From the NCBI RefSeq assembly GCF_014192155.1, contig NZ_JACHXO010000001.1, positions 708,069 to 772,068 on the forward strand: 64,000 nt of DNA, given 5' to 3'. This DNA comes from Roseateles terrae. GTDB lineage: Bacteria > Pseudomonadota > Gammaproteobacteria > Burkholderiales > Burkholderiaceae_C. The translations under genes and the position numbers were made by a program. A model generated the notes under the pieces. The model was not told where the DNA came from, made no database searches, and saw only the letters and a program-made list of their open reading frames with translations. This document shows positions 44,082 to 54,200 of the stretch, piece by piece (position 1 is the stretch's first letter; every line of letters starts with the position of its first letter).

Positions 44082-45011
44082 TCAGCGCGCCCAGCGCAGC
44101 ACCAGGGGGTCCAGACGTCGCGCCGCATCCAGCAGGCCGTCACGCACGGGGCCCGACATCGGCGGGAAGGGATGACGCGGCGCATCGCAGGCGATCACGC
44201 CGCCCTCTTTCATTAGCGCCTTGGCGGTCAGGATGCCGCCCTGGCGGTTCTCGTAATTGATCAGCGGCAGCCAGCGGCCATACTCCAGAACCGCGGTTTC
44301 GCGGTCACCGGCAGCGTACGCGTCCACGATGCGGCGAATGCCGTCCGGGAAGCCGCCACCGGTCATGGCGCCGGTGGCGCCGGCGTCCAGGTCGGCCAGC
44401 AGCGTGATGGCTTCTTCGCCGTCCCACGGGCCCTCGATGGCCTCGCCGCCCAGGGCGATCAGGTCGCGCAGCTTGCTGGCCGCGCCGGCTGTTTCGATCT
44501 TGAAGTAGCGGATCTGCTTGAGTTCCTTGGCCATGCGGGCCAGGAAAGCGGCGGGCAGCGGCGTGCCGGCCATCGGCGCGTCCTGGATCATCACCGGGAT
44601 GTCGAGCGCGTCAGACAGGCGGGCATAGAACTCATAAATGCCAGCTTCATTCACACGCAGCGTCGCGCCGTGATAGGGTGGCATCACCATCACCATGGAG
44701 GCGCCCTGCTCCTGCGCGCGACGGCTGCGCTCGATGCAGATCTGGCTGCTGAAGTGGGTGGTGGTCACAATCACCGGCACCCGGCCGGCCACATGCTCGA
44801 GGATGCTGCGAGTCAGCGTCTCCCGCTCATCGTCGCCGAGCACGAACTGCTCGGAAAAGTTGGCCAGGATGCACAGCCCGTTGGAGCCCGCATCGATCAT
44901 GAAATCCACGCAGCGCTTCTGGCTGTCCAGGTCCAGCCCGCCGTCGGCGGTGAAGGTCGTGGGAACGACGGGGAACACGCCCTTCAAGGGCCTTGGAAAG
45001 CGGTTGCTCAT
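44082..45011 (-). CDS. DHDPS-family dehydratase, probable 2-keto-3-deoxy-L-arabonate dehydratase
   Basis: A 309-residue class-I lyase of the dihydrodipicolinate synthase fold, the length known for the Azospirillum AraD. Schiff-base lysine K171 lies in IRYFKIETAGAASKLRDL; the N-terminal block is GVFPVVPTTFTADGGLDLDSQKRCVDFMIDAGSNGLC. The usual GTTGE triad region reads ANFSEQFVL, as in the keto-deoxy-acid dehydratase branch. ATG 45011 has GGAG eight bases upstream. Predicted reaction: 2-keto-3-deoxy-L-arabonate to alpha-ketoglutaric semialdehyde. It is the first gene of the minus-strand operon, divergent from the sugar dehydrogenase. Confidence 0.86.
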   Translation of the reverse strand: MSNRFPRPLKGVFPVVPTTFTADGGLDLDSQKRCVDFMIDAGSNGLCILANFSEQFVLGDDERETLTRSILEHVAGRVPVIVTTTHFSSQICIERSRRAQEQGASMVMVMPPYHGATLRVNEAGIYEFYARLSDALDIPVMIQDAPMAGTPLPAAFLARMAKELKQIRYFKIETAGAASKLRDLIALGGEAIEGPWDGEEAITLLADLDAGATGAMTGGGFPDGIRRIVDAYAAGDRETAVLEYGRWLPLINYENRQGGILTAKALMKEGGVIACDAPRHPFPPMSGPVRDGLLDAARRLDPLVLRWAR

Positions 45012-45079
45012 GCGAAGTCTCCGGTGCAAAGGACGCGTGCACGCTTCGGTGGGCCGAAGTCCGCCGCGCCATTTCCCAT

Positions 45080-45094
45080 TAAAGTATTACTTTA
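45080..45094. promoter_or_regulatory. Candidate GntR operator 1 (TAAAGT-ATT-ACTTTA)
   Basis: Perfect 15-bp palindrome with a 3-base centre in the divergent promoter region, about 70 bases before the keto-deoxy-acid dehydratase start. It shares the layout AGT-N3-ACT with the second site; the centres are 65 bases apart. Confidence 0.6.
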
Positions 45095-45144
45095 TTGAGC
45101 CTTATATCCGGGGAAACCCGGATTCAACCGGGCCATCGATGCCA

Positions 45145-45159
45145 ATTAGTCTGACTAAT
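45145..45159. promoter_or_regulatory. Candidate GntR operator 2 (ATTAGT-CTG-ACTAAT)
   Basis: Perfect 15-bp palindrome matching the FadR-type pattern T-N-GT-N3-AC-N-A. It fills the spacer of a weak promoter (TCGATG 45136-45141, TAGAAT 45159-45164, 17-base spacing) just before the SDR gene, so binding would block RNA polymerase. Confidence 0.65.
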
Positions 45160-45188
45160 AGAATTATTTTTCTGGACGGAGACACGAC

Positions 45189-45944
45189 ATGACCCTCAGC
45201 GCAAGCTACCCCAGCCTGCGAGACCGCCGCGTGCTGATCACCGGCGGTGCCACCGGCATCGGTGCCACCCTGGTGGAGGCCTTTGCCGCCCAGGGGGCGC
45301 GGGTCGGCTTCATCGACATTGCCAGGGAGGCGGGTGAGGCGCTGGCGGCCCGGCTGCCCGGGAGCGCGTTTGTTGCCGCGGACCTCACCGACATTGCCGC
45401 GCTGCGCAGCGCCATCGATCAACTGCGCGAGACGCTGGGCGGCCCCTTCAGCGCCCTGCTCAACAATGCCGCCAATGACAAGCGCCACGCGCTGGAGACG
45501 GTGACGCCCGAGTTCTGGGACGCCGCCATGGCCGTCAACATCCGTCACCAGTTCTTCGCCGCGCAGGCGGTGGCGCCGGACATGAAGGCGCTGGGCGGCG
45601 GCTCCATCATCAACTTCGGCTCCTTCAGCTGGATGCTGATGCAAGGCGGCATGGCCGCCTACACCACCTCCAAAGCCGGTGTGCAGGGCCTGACCCGCTC
45701 ATTGGCGCGAGACCTCGGTCCGTTCAACATCCGCGTCAATACACTGGTGCCGGGCTGGGTGATGACCGAGAAACAGCTGACGCTGTGGGTCAATGACGAG
45801 ACCAAGAAGGAAATCGATCAGAACCAGTGCTTGAAGAAACCCCTGATGCCTGAGCACATCGCCGCCATGGCGCTGTTCCTGGCCGCAGACGACAGCGCCA
45901 TGTGCACGGCGCAAGACTATCTGGTGGATGGAGGCTGGGCATGA
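45189..45944 (+). CDS. SDR sugar 1-dehydrogenase (L-arabinose/galactose type)
   Basis: A 251-residue classical SDR: TGGATGIGATLVEAF cofactor loop near residue 18, an acidic residue after strand 2 (FIDIAREAG) favouring NAD, NNAANDKRH, catalytic Ser in NFGSFSW, Tyr and Lys in AYTTSKAG, and PGWVMTEKQ. With the lactonase immediately after it (ATGA overlap), it is predicted to oxidise L-arabinose, or D-xylose, D-galactose or L-fucose, to the lactone. The Azospirillum L-arabinose dehydrogenase belongs to a different family, so the substrate needs care. A purine-rich GGACGGAGA precedes the ATG. Confidence 0.85.
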   Translation: MTLSASYPSLRDRRVLITGGATGIGATLVEAFAAQGARVGFIDIAREAGEALAARLPGSAFVAADLTDIAALRSAIDQLRETLGGPFSALLNNAANDKRHALETVTPEFWDAAMAVNIRHQFFAAQAVAPDMKALGGGSIINFGSFSWMLMQGGMAAYTTSKAGVQGLTRSLARDLGPFNIRVNTLVPGWVMTEKQLTLWVNDETKKEIDQNQCLKKPLMPEHIAAMALFLAADDSAMCTAQDYLVDGGWA

Positions 45945-46837
45945 CAACTGCAAGTCCCGCGGGTGCGCCCGCTCAGGTGCTGGTCGACGGCAAGAACCGG
46001 CTGGGCGAATGCGCCCTCTGGTGCGAACGTGACCGGGTGCTTTACTGGACCGACATCGACAGCGCGCGCCTGTACCGCTGGCGCCTGTCCGATGGTTCGC
46101 TGACCGAGTGGCCCATGCCGGAGCCGCTGGCCAGCTTCGCGCTCTGCGACACGCCGGGCTGGCTGCTGCTGGGGCTGGCGTCGGGCGTGGCCCTGTTCGA
46201 CCTGTCCACCGGCCGGGTGGGTCCGCTGATCCCGGTTGAGGCGGATGAGCCCCGCACCCGCATCAACGACGGCCGCTGCGATCCGCAGGGCCGTTTTGTT
46301 TTTGGCATGTTCAATCCGCAAGGCGTGCAGGTGGGCGGGTATTACCGCGCCAACGGTCTGTCCCGCGAAGCGCTTCGGGTCGATCAGCTGCCCCTGCCAT
46401 CGGCGGCCATCGGCAACTCGCTGAGCTTCAGCCCGGACGGCGAAACGCTGTACTACACCGATTCGCCACAGCGCCTCATCTGGGCGATGGACTATCACGC
46501 CGACGGCCGGCTGGGCGAGCGCCGGGTGCACATCCGCATCACCGATGACGACTGCGAACCGGACGGCGCCACGGTCGATACCGAAGGCGGCCTCTGGTCG
46601 GCCCTCTGGGGCGTCGGCGCCGTGGCCCGGTTCGATACCCAGGGACGCGAGACCCATCGCCTGCCCCTGCCCGCCAGCCAGCCGACCTGCCCCGTTTTTG
46701 GCGGCGACGCGCTGGACCGCCTGTTTGTCACCACCGCCCGCAAGCAACGCGAGCATGAGCCCCACGCCGGCGCCGTGTTCGAGCTGGATGCCCAGGGCTT
46801 CCGCGGCCTGCCGCCCCACCGATTCGCCCTGCGCTGA
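45941..46837 (+). CDS. SMP-30/gluconolactonase-family lactonase
   Basis: A 298-residue six-bladed beta-propeller. Metal-binding positions are visible: the glutamate in RLGECALWCERDRVLYWTDI, the asparagine/aspartate in RINDGRCDPQGRFVFGMF, GNSLSFSPDGETLYYTDS, and the aspartate block CEPDGATVDTEGGLWSALW. It should hydrolyse the aldonolactone made by the preceding dehydrogenase (L-arabino-gamma-lactone is most likely). The ATGA overlap shows coupling with the dehydrogenase; the epimerase gene follows nine bases after the stop. Confidence 0.9.
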   Translation: MTTASPAGAPAQVLVDGKNRLGECALWCERDRVLYWTDIDSARLYRWRLSDGSLTEWPMPEPLASFALCDTPGWLLLGLASGVALFDLSTGRVGPLIPVEADEPRTRINDGRCDPQGRFVFGMFNPQGVQVGGYYRANGLSREALRVDQLPLPSAAIGNSLSFSPDGETLYYTDSPQRLIWAMDYHADGRLGERRVHIRITDDDCEPDGATVDTEGGLWSALWGVGAVARFDTQGRETHRLPLPASQPTCPVFGGDALDRLFVTTARKQREHEPHAGAVFELDAQGFRGLPPHRFALR

Positions 46838-46845
46838 CACCGCCC

Positions 46846-47895
46846 ATGAGTCCTTTGCAGATCCGTGACTACGGCCGCATGCCCGACGGCCGGCAGATCC
46901 ATGAATACACCCTGGACACCGGCGCCGGCCTGCGGCTGTCGGTGATCAACCTGGGCGGCATCGTCACCCGGCTGGAGGTGCCGGATCGCCGTGGCGACCT
47001 GGCCAATGTGGTGCTGGCCCTGCCGACACTGGAGGATTACCGGCTGCGCAACCCGCATTTCGGCGTCATCGTCGGACGCTATGGCAACCGCATCGGCCAG
47101 GGCAGTTTCAGCCTGGGCGGCGAGCACTACCCGCTGAATGTGAACGACGGCGCCAACTGTCTGCACGGCGGCGCCCAAGGCTTCGGCCAGCAGGTCTGGG
47201 AGATCGAGCCGGAGTCCGACCGCTGCCTCGCCTTGCGGCTGACCAGCCCGGACGGCGACCAGGGCTTCCCAGGACGGCTGATGGTGACGGTGCGCTACCG
47301 CCTGATCGGCGACCGGGACTGGCAGGTCGATTACGAAGCCACCACCGACCGCGCGACGGTGGTCAACCTGACCCACCACGATTATTTCAACTTGGCGGGC
47401 GGCGGCTCGGCCCTGGGCCACGAACTGGAAATCCCGGCCAGCCGCTACTGCGAGGTCGACACCGGCATGATCCCGACCGGACTGGCGGACGTCACCGGCA
47501 CGCCGCTGGACTTCCGCAGCCCCCAGGTGATCGAAGCCCGCATCCGCCAGAACCATCCCCAGCTCCAGCGCGCCCAGGGGTATGACCACAGTTTTGTGCT
47601 GGATGCACCGCTGGATGGCGATCTGCACCTGGCCGCCCGGCTGCGCGACCCGGTGTCCGGCCGCCAGCTGGAGGTGCACACCACCGAGCCGGCCGTCCAG
47701 TTCTATTCCGGCAACTTCCTGAACGGCAGCCTGACCGGCCCGGAAGGCCAGCTGTATCGTCAGGGCGACGGTCTGTGCCTGGAAACCCAGCACAACCCCG
47801 ACTCGCCGCACCACGAGCCGTCTGCGGACTGGCCCAGCACCGTCCTGCGGCCCGGCGAGACCTACCGCACCAGCACCTTGCACCGCTTCGGCTGA
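46846..47895 (+). CDS. galM: Aldose 1-epimerase (mutarotase)
   Basis: A 349-residue GalM with all key blocks: [14 protein letters not shown] (substrate arginine), [15 protein letters not shown], catalytic histidine in [20 protein letters not shown], and the catalytic glutamate in [15 protein letters not shown]. It interconverts alpha and beta anomers of aldoses and would feed the anomer used by the dehydrogenase. It is third in the plus-strand operon; a perfect hairpin spans its stop codon. Confidence 0.92.
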   Translation: MSPLQIRDYGRMPDGRQIHEYTLDTGAGLRLSVINLGGIVTRLEVPDRRGDLANVVLALPTLEDYRLRNPHFGVIVGRYGNRIGQGSFSLGGEHYPLNVNDGANCLHGGAQGFGQQVWEIEPESDRCLALRLTSPDGDQGFPGRLMVTVRYRLIGDRDWQVDYEATTDRATVVNLTHHDYFNLAGGGSALGHELEIPASRYCEVDTGMIPTGLADVTGTPLDFRSPQVIEARIRQNHPQLQRAQGYDHSFVLDAPLDGDLHLAARLRDPVSGRQLEVHTTEPAVQFYSGNFLNGSLTGPEGQLYRQGDGLCLETQHNPDSPHHEPSADWPSTVLRPGETYRTSTLHRFG

Positions 47896-47908
47896 GCTTC
47901 AGCCGAAG
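47886..47908 (+). terminator. Hairpin spanning the galM stop codon
   Basis: Perfect 10-bp inverted repeat CTTCGGCTGA / TCAGCCGAAG with loop GCT; the stop TGA is in the left arm. There is no T-run after it, so it may act as an RNA 3'-end stabiliser or a weak terminator before the type VI genes. Confidence 0.45.
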
Positions 47909-47985
47909 TCGCGTTACCTAAGTCACCCGCCCGAGGGCTCCCCGGTGGCTATCCTTCCGACCATCCAACACACAACTGGACGGTC

Positions 47986-48477
47986 ATGGGAATCGGGTTC
48001 AAGGTGTCCAATCGATCAATGATGGCAGCGCTGGCGGCAGCGGCCATCATTGCCCTGGCGTTGACCGCCTGCTCCAGCACGCCCAAACCGACACAGGTCA
48101 GCGGCGCCATTGTCGCCAGCGCGGCGGTCAATCCCAGCGTCAGCAAACGGCCCTCGCCGGTGCTGGTGCGGGTCTACGAGCTGAAATCCGCCAACGCCTT
48201 CAATGCTGCGGACTTCGTCTCGCTCTACCAGCGGGATCAGGCCGAGCTGGGCGCAGACGTCGTCTCCCGCGAGGAAATGACTCTGCAGCCGGGCGAAAAG
48301 CGCCCCTACAGCAAGACCCTGGCACCCGACACCCGCTTCATCGCCGTCTTCGCCGCCTACCGCGACCTGGAGCATGCGCGCTGGCGCGCCGTGGTGCCGG
48401 TGCAGGTCGGCCAGAAGCAGAAACTCACCATCCAGGCCGACGAACTGTCGGTCAGCGCGACTGTCGAGAAACCGTGA
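47986..48477 (+). CDS. tssJ: Type VI secretion outer-membrane lipoprotein TssJ
   Basis: A 163-residue lipoprotein with signal peptide and lipobox ALTACSS (lipidated Cys at about residue 29). The TssJ beta-sandwich shows SPVLVRVYELKSANAFNAADFVSLYQRD, LGADVVSREEMTLQPGEKR, and FIAVFAAYRDLEHARWRAVV. It anchors the TssJLM membrane complex in the outer membrane. It is the first gene of the plus-strand type VI operon; its end overlaps tssK (GTGA). Confidence 0.9.
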   Translation: MGIGFKVSNRSMMAALAAAAIIALALTACSSTPKPTQVSGAIVASAAVNPSVSKRPSPVLVRVYELKSANAFNAADFVSLYQRDQAELGADVVSREEMTLQPGEKRPYSKTLAPDTRFIAVFAAYRDLEHARWRAVVPVQVGQKQKLTIQADELSVSATVEKP

Positions 48478-49862
48478 GCTGGCACAGCAAAGTCATCTGG
48501 TCGCAGGGCATGTTCCTGCTGCCGCACCATTTTCAGCAGGAAACCCGCTACCTCGAGCACCTGGTGGACAGCCGGGTGCGAAGCCTGGCGACCCATGGCT
48601 GGGGCTTCACCAGCCTGGAGCTGGATGAGGCGCTGCTGGCCGTCGGACGCCTGGGGCTGATCCGTGCCCGCGGCGTGCTGCCGGACGGCACCCCGTTCCA
48701 CATCACCCAGACCGATCCGGCCCCGCCGCCGCTGGACGTGCCGTCCGCGCTGAAGGACGAGATCATCTACCTGGCCGCGCCGATCGCCCGTCCGGGGACC
48801 AATCAGGTCGCCTTCAGCACCGAGGGCCAGAATGGCAACGGCATTGGCAACAGCCAGGGCGGCGGCAATGAACGCAATGACGCCCTGGACCTGATGCGCT
48901 ACCGCGTCCTGGACCTGGACGTGCGCGACGCCACCAACGTCGGCGACGAGCCGGAAGCGGTGCAGACCGGCTCGCTGGCGCTGCGCCTCTTGCCGGCGCG
49001 CGAACTCAATGACGGCTATGCGGCCATCGGCGTGGCCCGGGTGGCCGAGCGCCGAGCCGACCAGCAGGTGATTCTGGACACCAGCTATGTCCCCCCCCAG
49101 ACCCGCCTGGATGCCACCCAGCACCTGGCCGCAATGGCTTCGCTGCTGCACGGCCTCGTGCGTCAGCGCGCCCAGTTGCTCGCTTCCCGCATGGGTCAGC
49201 TCAACACCGGCGTGTCGGAGCTGGCGGACTTTCTGATGCTGCAGGCGCTGAACCGCGCCGACCCGCTGTTCCGTCAGCATGCCGGCTCGCCGCATCAGCA
49301 TCCCGAAGCGCTACACCGCGACTGCCTGCAACTGGCGGGTGACCTGGCCACCTTTGTCAGCGAGAACCGCCTCGCCAGTGACTATCCGCTCTACCGCCAC
49401 GACGACCTGCGCGGCAGTTTCGCGCCGCTGCTGGAAGACCTGCGGCGGATGCTGTCGGTGGTGCTGGAGCGCAATGCCCTGCAGATCGACCTGGTGGACC
49501 GCACCCATGGCGTGCGCACCGCAGTGGTGGGCGATCCGGACCTGCTGCGCAGCGCCAGCTTCGTGCTGGCCGTCAATGCGCAGGTGGGCGCCGAACAGCT
49601 GCGTCAGCGCTTCCCGGCTCAGTCCAAGCTGGGCCCGGTGGACAAGATCCGCGACCTGGTCAACCTGCAGCTGCCCGGCATTGCCCTGCGCGCGCTGCCG
49701 GTCGCACCCCGCCAGCTGCCTTTCCACGCCGGCTTCCATTACTTCGAGCTGGACCGCGGCGGCGAGCTGTGGAAGCAGCTGGAGCGCAGCGGCAGCATGG
49801 CCCTGCATGTGGCGGGCGACTTCCCGGGGCTGGAGCTGGAGCTCTGGGCCATCCGCCAGTAA
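48474..49862 (+). CDS. tssK: Type VI secretion baseplate protein TssK
   Basis: A 462-residue protein of normal TssK length starting at GTG 48474. The opening WSQGMFLLPHHFQQETRYLEHLVDSR is the family signature; later blocks include LTHPLYRHDD-like (SDYPLYRHDDLRGSFAPLLEDLRRML) and YFELDRGGELWKQLERSGSMALHVAGDFPGLELELWAIR. TssK connects the baseplate with the membrane complex. A Gly/Asn-rich loop (EGQNGNGIGNSQGGGNERND, residues about 118-138) is an insertion compared with the usual sequence. Confidence 0.93.
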   Translation: MSWHSKVIWSQGMFLLPHHFQQETRYLEHLVDSRVRSLATHGWGFTSLELDEALLAVGRLGLIRARGVLPDGTPFHITQTDPAPPPLDVPSALKDEIIYLAAPIARPGTNQVAFSTEGQNGNGIGNSQGGGNERNDALDLMRYRVLDLDVRDATNVGDEPEAVQTGSLALRLLPARELNDGYAAIGVARVAERRADQQVILDTSYVPPQTRLDATQHLAAMASLLHGLVRQRAQLLASRMGQLNTGVSELADFLMLQALNRADPLFRQHAGSPHQHPEALHRDCLQLAGDLATFVSENRLASDYPLYRHDDLRGSFAPLLEDLRRMLSVVLERNALQIDLVDRTHGVRTAVVGDPDLLRSASFVLAVNAQVGAEQLRQRFPAQSKLGPVDKIRDLVNLQLPGIALRALPVAPRQLPFHAGFHYFELDRGGELWKQLERSGSMALHVAGDFPGLELELWAIRQ

Positions 49863-49901
49863 TCGGCGGCCGCACGAACGATCTAACTTTCTGGAGCCGG
49901 C

Positions 49902-51224
49902 ATGGACCCCTCCGCGCTCAATGACCCGTTCTCGGGCTTCGACGATCAGCGCACCTTCATCAAACCGCGCCCCGGTGGCGCGGCGCCCGCACGTCCGGTG
50001 AATCCCGACGGCAGCGGCGAGCCCCTGCCGGATGCGGAGGCCAAGGGACTGAACCCGCTGCTGTCGCTGGCCAACAAGCTGCTGCTGCTGGTGCCGCCGC
50101 TGCGGGCCACCCGCCGGGTCGACGACCCGGCGGCCTTGCGCAATCAGCTGGCCCAGGCCATCCGCGACTTCGCCGCCCAGGCGCAGGCCGCCGGCATTGC
50201 GCCGGAACGCATCATGGCCACCCGTTATGTGCTGTGCACGATGATGGATGAAGCCGCTGCGGACACGCCGTGGGGCGGCTCCGGCGTGTGGGCCCGTCAC
50301 AGCCTGCTGTCGATGTTCCACAACGAGACCTGGGGTGGCGAGAAGGTCTTCCAGCTGATGGCCCGTCTGGCCGAGAAGCCGGACGAAAACCGCGATCTGC
50401 TCGAAGTGGTCTATGCTGCGCTGACACTGGGCTTCGAGGGCCGCTATCGCGTCATCGACAACGGTCGCGCGCAGCTGGAAGCGGTGCGCGACCGCCTGGC
50501 GCAAATCCTCAAGCAGCAGCGCGGCGACTACGCCCCGGCGCTGGCCCAGCACTGGCAGGTCGAAGCGACGCAGAAGCGCCGCCATCTCGGCTGGCTGCCG
50601 CTGGCGGCCCTGACCGCCGTGGTGGCGCTGGTGCTCGCCGCGACCTATCTGATGCTGACCCTGTCGCTGGCGGAGCGCTCGGATCCGGTCTTCGGACAGA
50701 TCCAGTCGCTGCGACTGACGCCGCCGGTGGTCGCGCCCCCGGCGCCGCCGGCCAAGCCCCGTCTGGCGCAGTTCCTGCAGTCGGACATCAAGGCCGGCAT
50801 GGTGGCGGTGCGGGACGAGGTGGACCGCAGCGTCGTGACCATCCGCGGTGACGGTCTCTTTGCCGGCGGCAGCGCCACGCTCTCGCCGGACCGCGAGCCG
50901 CTGATGCTGCGCATCGCCGATGCGCTGAGCAAGGTGCAGGGGCAGGTGCTGGTCACCGGCCACAGCGACAACCAGCCGATCCGCTCGGCGCGCTTCCCGT
51001 CCAACTGGCATCTGTCGGAAGAACGGGCGCACACGGTGGCGGAACTGCTGATGGCGCATCAGGTGGGCGCGGAACGGGTGCGTGCGGAAGGCCGCGCGGA
51101 CGCTGAGCCCGTCGCGCCGAATGACACCCCTGCCAATCGCGCCCTCAACCGGCGTGTCGAAATCAGTCTGATGATCGGTGGCCGCGCGGAAGCTGCGCCG
51201 GCGGCCAGCGGAGCCGCACGATGA
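49902..51224 (+). CDS. tssL: Type VI secretion protein TssL with OmpA-like C-terminal domain
   Basis: A 440-residue protein. The N-terminal IcmH/DotU domain (about 40-215) has NPLLSLANKLLLLVPPLR, RYVLCTMMDEAAADTPWGG and SLLSMFHNETWGGEKVFQL. One transmembrane helix follows at about 228-250 (WLPLAALTAVVALVLAATYLML). The C-terminal OmpA/MotB-like domain (about 315-430) has VLVTGHSDNQPIRSARFPSNWHLSEERA, which binds peptidoglycan. This is the extended class of TssL, which anchors to the cell wall itself. It is 39 bases after tssK; ATGA overlap with tssM. Confidence 0.93.
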   Translation: MDPSALNDPFSGFDDQRTFIKPRPGGAAPARPVNPDGSGEPLPDAEAKGLNPLLSLANKLLLLVPPLRATRRVDDPAALRNQLAQAIRDFAAQAQAAGIAPERIMATRYVLCTMMDEAAADTPWGGSGVWARHSLLSMFHNETWGGEKVFQLMARLAEKPDENRDLLEVVYAALTLGFEGRYRVIDNGRAQLEAVRDRLAQILKQQRGDYAPALAQHWQVEATQKRRHLGWLPLAALTAVVALVLAATYLMLTLSLAERSDPVFGQIQSLRLTPPVVAPPAPPAKPRLAQFLQSDIKAGMVAVRDEVDRSVVTIRGDGLFAGGSATLSPDREPLMLRIADALSKVQGQVLVTGHSDNQPIRSARFPSNWHLSEERAHTVAELLMAHQVGAERVRAEGRADAEPVAPNDTPANRALNRRVEISLMIGGRAEAAPAASGAAR

Positions 51225-54200
51225 AACGTGTTCTGGGATGGATTTTCAATCGCTGGGTGCTTCTGGCGGTGCTGTTGCTGGCGGTCGCGCTGGTGCTGTG
51301 GATCATCGGCCCGCTGGTGGCCATCGGCGAGTATCGGCCGCTGGAGACCGAGCGGTCGCGCTGGATCACCATCGCCGTGCTGGTGCTGGTGGTGGCGGCG
51401 ATCGTCGGCTGGCAGCGTTGGCGCGCCAGCCGCAGCAACCAGGCGGTGGTGCAGCATCTGATGCAGTCGCCCGGCGGCCCCGCCGAGACCGAGCGCGAAA
51501 GCGCGGACATGGCGGCGGTGCGGGAACGTTTCCAGCAGGCCATGGCCACCCTGCAGCGCGCGCGTTTCGGCGCCGGCAACCAGCTCAAGGGCTGGGCGGC
51601 GCGGCTGGGTGGGCGCTATCTGTATGAGCTGCCCTGGTACCTGATCATCGGCGCGCCGGGTTCCGGCAAGACCACGGCCCTGCGCCACAGCGGCCTGCAG
51701 TTCCCGCTGGCGGACCAGATGGGCGACCACGCCATCCGCGGCGTGGGCGGCACCCGTCATTGCGACTGGTGGTTCACCGACCAGGCGGTGCTGATTGACA
51801 CCGCCGGCCGCTTCACCACCCAGGACAGCGATCCCACCAACGACAAGGCGACCTGGAGCGGCTTCCTGCAGATGCTGCGGCGCTCTCGCCCGCGCCAGCC
51901 GCTCAATGGCGCGCTGGTGACGGTGTCGGTCTCCGACCTGCTGGCGCGCACCGCGCCGGAGCGCGCGCAATATGCGGCGACCGTCCGCGGCCGCCTGCAG
52001 GAGTTGCACAAGGACCTGGACGTCCGTTTCCCGATCTACCTGCTGGTGACCAAGGCCGACCTGCTGTCCGGCTTCATGGATTACATGGCGACGATCGACA
52101 AGGACCAGCGGGCCGCCCCCTGGGGCTTCACCTTCCCCCGCGCGGCCGCCACGCCGCTGGCGCAGGCCGGCGCCGAGTTCGATGCCCTGGCCCAACGCCT
52201 GCTGGACGGCCTGATCGACCGGCTGCAAGCGGAGCGCGATCCGCAGCGCCGTGCCCGCATCTATGGCTTCCCGGCGCAGTTCGGCACCTTGCGCCAGGCA
52301 CTGCTGGAATTCCTGGACGGCGTGTTCGCGCCCTCCCCCTACGAAGCCCAGCCGATGCTGCGCGGCGTGTACTTCGTCAGCGGCACCCAGGAAGGCACAC
52401 CGATCGACCGGGTGCTGGGTTCGGTGGCCCGCAACTACCGTCTGGAAAACGCCGTCATCGCGCCCAACCAGGCCAGCGGCCGCAGCTATTTCCTGAACCG
52501 GCTGCTGAGCGAAGTGGTCTTTGCCGAAGCGGGCCTGGGCGGCACCAACCGCCGCTGGGAGCGGATGCGCAATGCCTGGATGGTGGCGGGCTACGCCACG
52601 GTGGGCCTGCTGGGCATCGGCATGATCACCGCCTGGGCGGTGAGCTACAGCAACAACCGCAAGTACATCTCGGACGTGTCGGCCCACGCCGAGCAAGTGC
52701 GGGAGCTGCTGCAGTCCACGCCCAACCGCGCCACGGCCGATCTGCTGCCGATCCTGCCCGCGCTGGACGCCACCCGCGGCCTCGCCCAGCTGGATGGTGC
52801 CACGCCCTGGTCGATGCGCTGGGGCCTGTTCCAGGGCAAGAAGCTGGACAGCGCCGCGCACAACGCCTATCAGCGCATGCTGGGCGACGCCCTGCTGCCG
52901 CGCATCATGCTGCGCATCGAGGAGCAGCTGCGCCAGGGCAGCAACACGCCGGAGACGCTGTATGAAGCGCTGAAGGCCTATGTGATGCTGCACAACACCG
53001 ATCACTTCGATGGTGCCGCGCTCAAGCAGCATGTGATGACCGACTGGGAAACCACCCGCCGCGAGCTCACGCCTGAACAGCGCGAGCAGCTGAGCCAGCA
53101 CCTCGAAGCGCTGCTGGCCCAGGGCGGCGTGGCCTCGCCGCTGCCGGACGATGAGACGCTGCTCAAGTCCACGCGCCTGCAGCTCTCGACCCTGCCGCTG
53201 CCGCAGCGCATCTACAACCGCATCAAGGCGCAGCGCCTGGGCAATGACTTCCCGGACTTCACCGTGGCCCGCGCCGCCGGCGCGAATGCCTCGCTGGTGT
53301 TTGTGCGGGCCAGCGGCGCGCCGCTGACCTCGGGCGTGCCTGGCCTCTACACCCGTGACGGCTACCTGCGCGGCTTCCAGCCGCTGGTCGGTCAGGCGGC
53401 GTCGCAGCTGGCGTCGGAGCAGTCCTGGGTGCTGGGCGTGGCCGATGCGCCCAAGACCGCCACCTCGATGGTGCAGGCCAACGGCCCGCTGGAAAACGAA
53501 GTCCGTCAGCTCTACCTGACCGACTATGCCGCCACCTGGGATTCATTCCTGGCCGACATCAAGCTGCAGCCCATGGGCACGGTGACGCAGTCGGTGGAAC
53601 GTTCGCGTCTGCTGTCCGCTTCCGACAGCCCGCTGCCGCCGCTGCTTAAGGCCATCTCCCGAGAAACGACGCTGGCCACCGGCGGCAATGCCATCGAGCA
53701 GGCGCAGCAGAAGGCCGGGGACCTGATCCAGAAGTCGCGCGACAAGATCGTCAATGCGATTGCCGGCAAGAGCACCCCGGCCGATGCCGCGGCCCAGCAG
53801 CGTCTGGAAGCCACCATCGTCGACGACCGCTTCGCCGGTCTGCGCAATCTGGTCACCGCCCCGCAGGGCGGCGGCAAGTCGCCGCTGGACGAGACGCTGG
53901 CGCTGATCGGCGAGGCCAATGTGGTGCTGAGCGCCGCGGAGACCGCACTCAAGGGCGGTTCGGCGCCCCCGCCGTCGCCCGTGCCCAACCGGCTGAAGGT
54001 GGAAGCCACCCGCATGCCCGAGCCACTGCGTGCCATGCTGGACGATCTCTCCAACAGCTCCTCGCGGGTGTCCCAGGGCGCCATGCGCCAGACGCTGAGC
54101 CAGGAAGTGCGCTCGCAAGTGGGCGAGTTCTGCCAGCAGGCGGTGGCCGGCCGTTATCCGCTGGACCGCAATTCCACGCGGGACGTCACTCAGGCCGACT

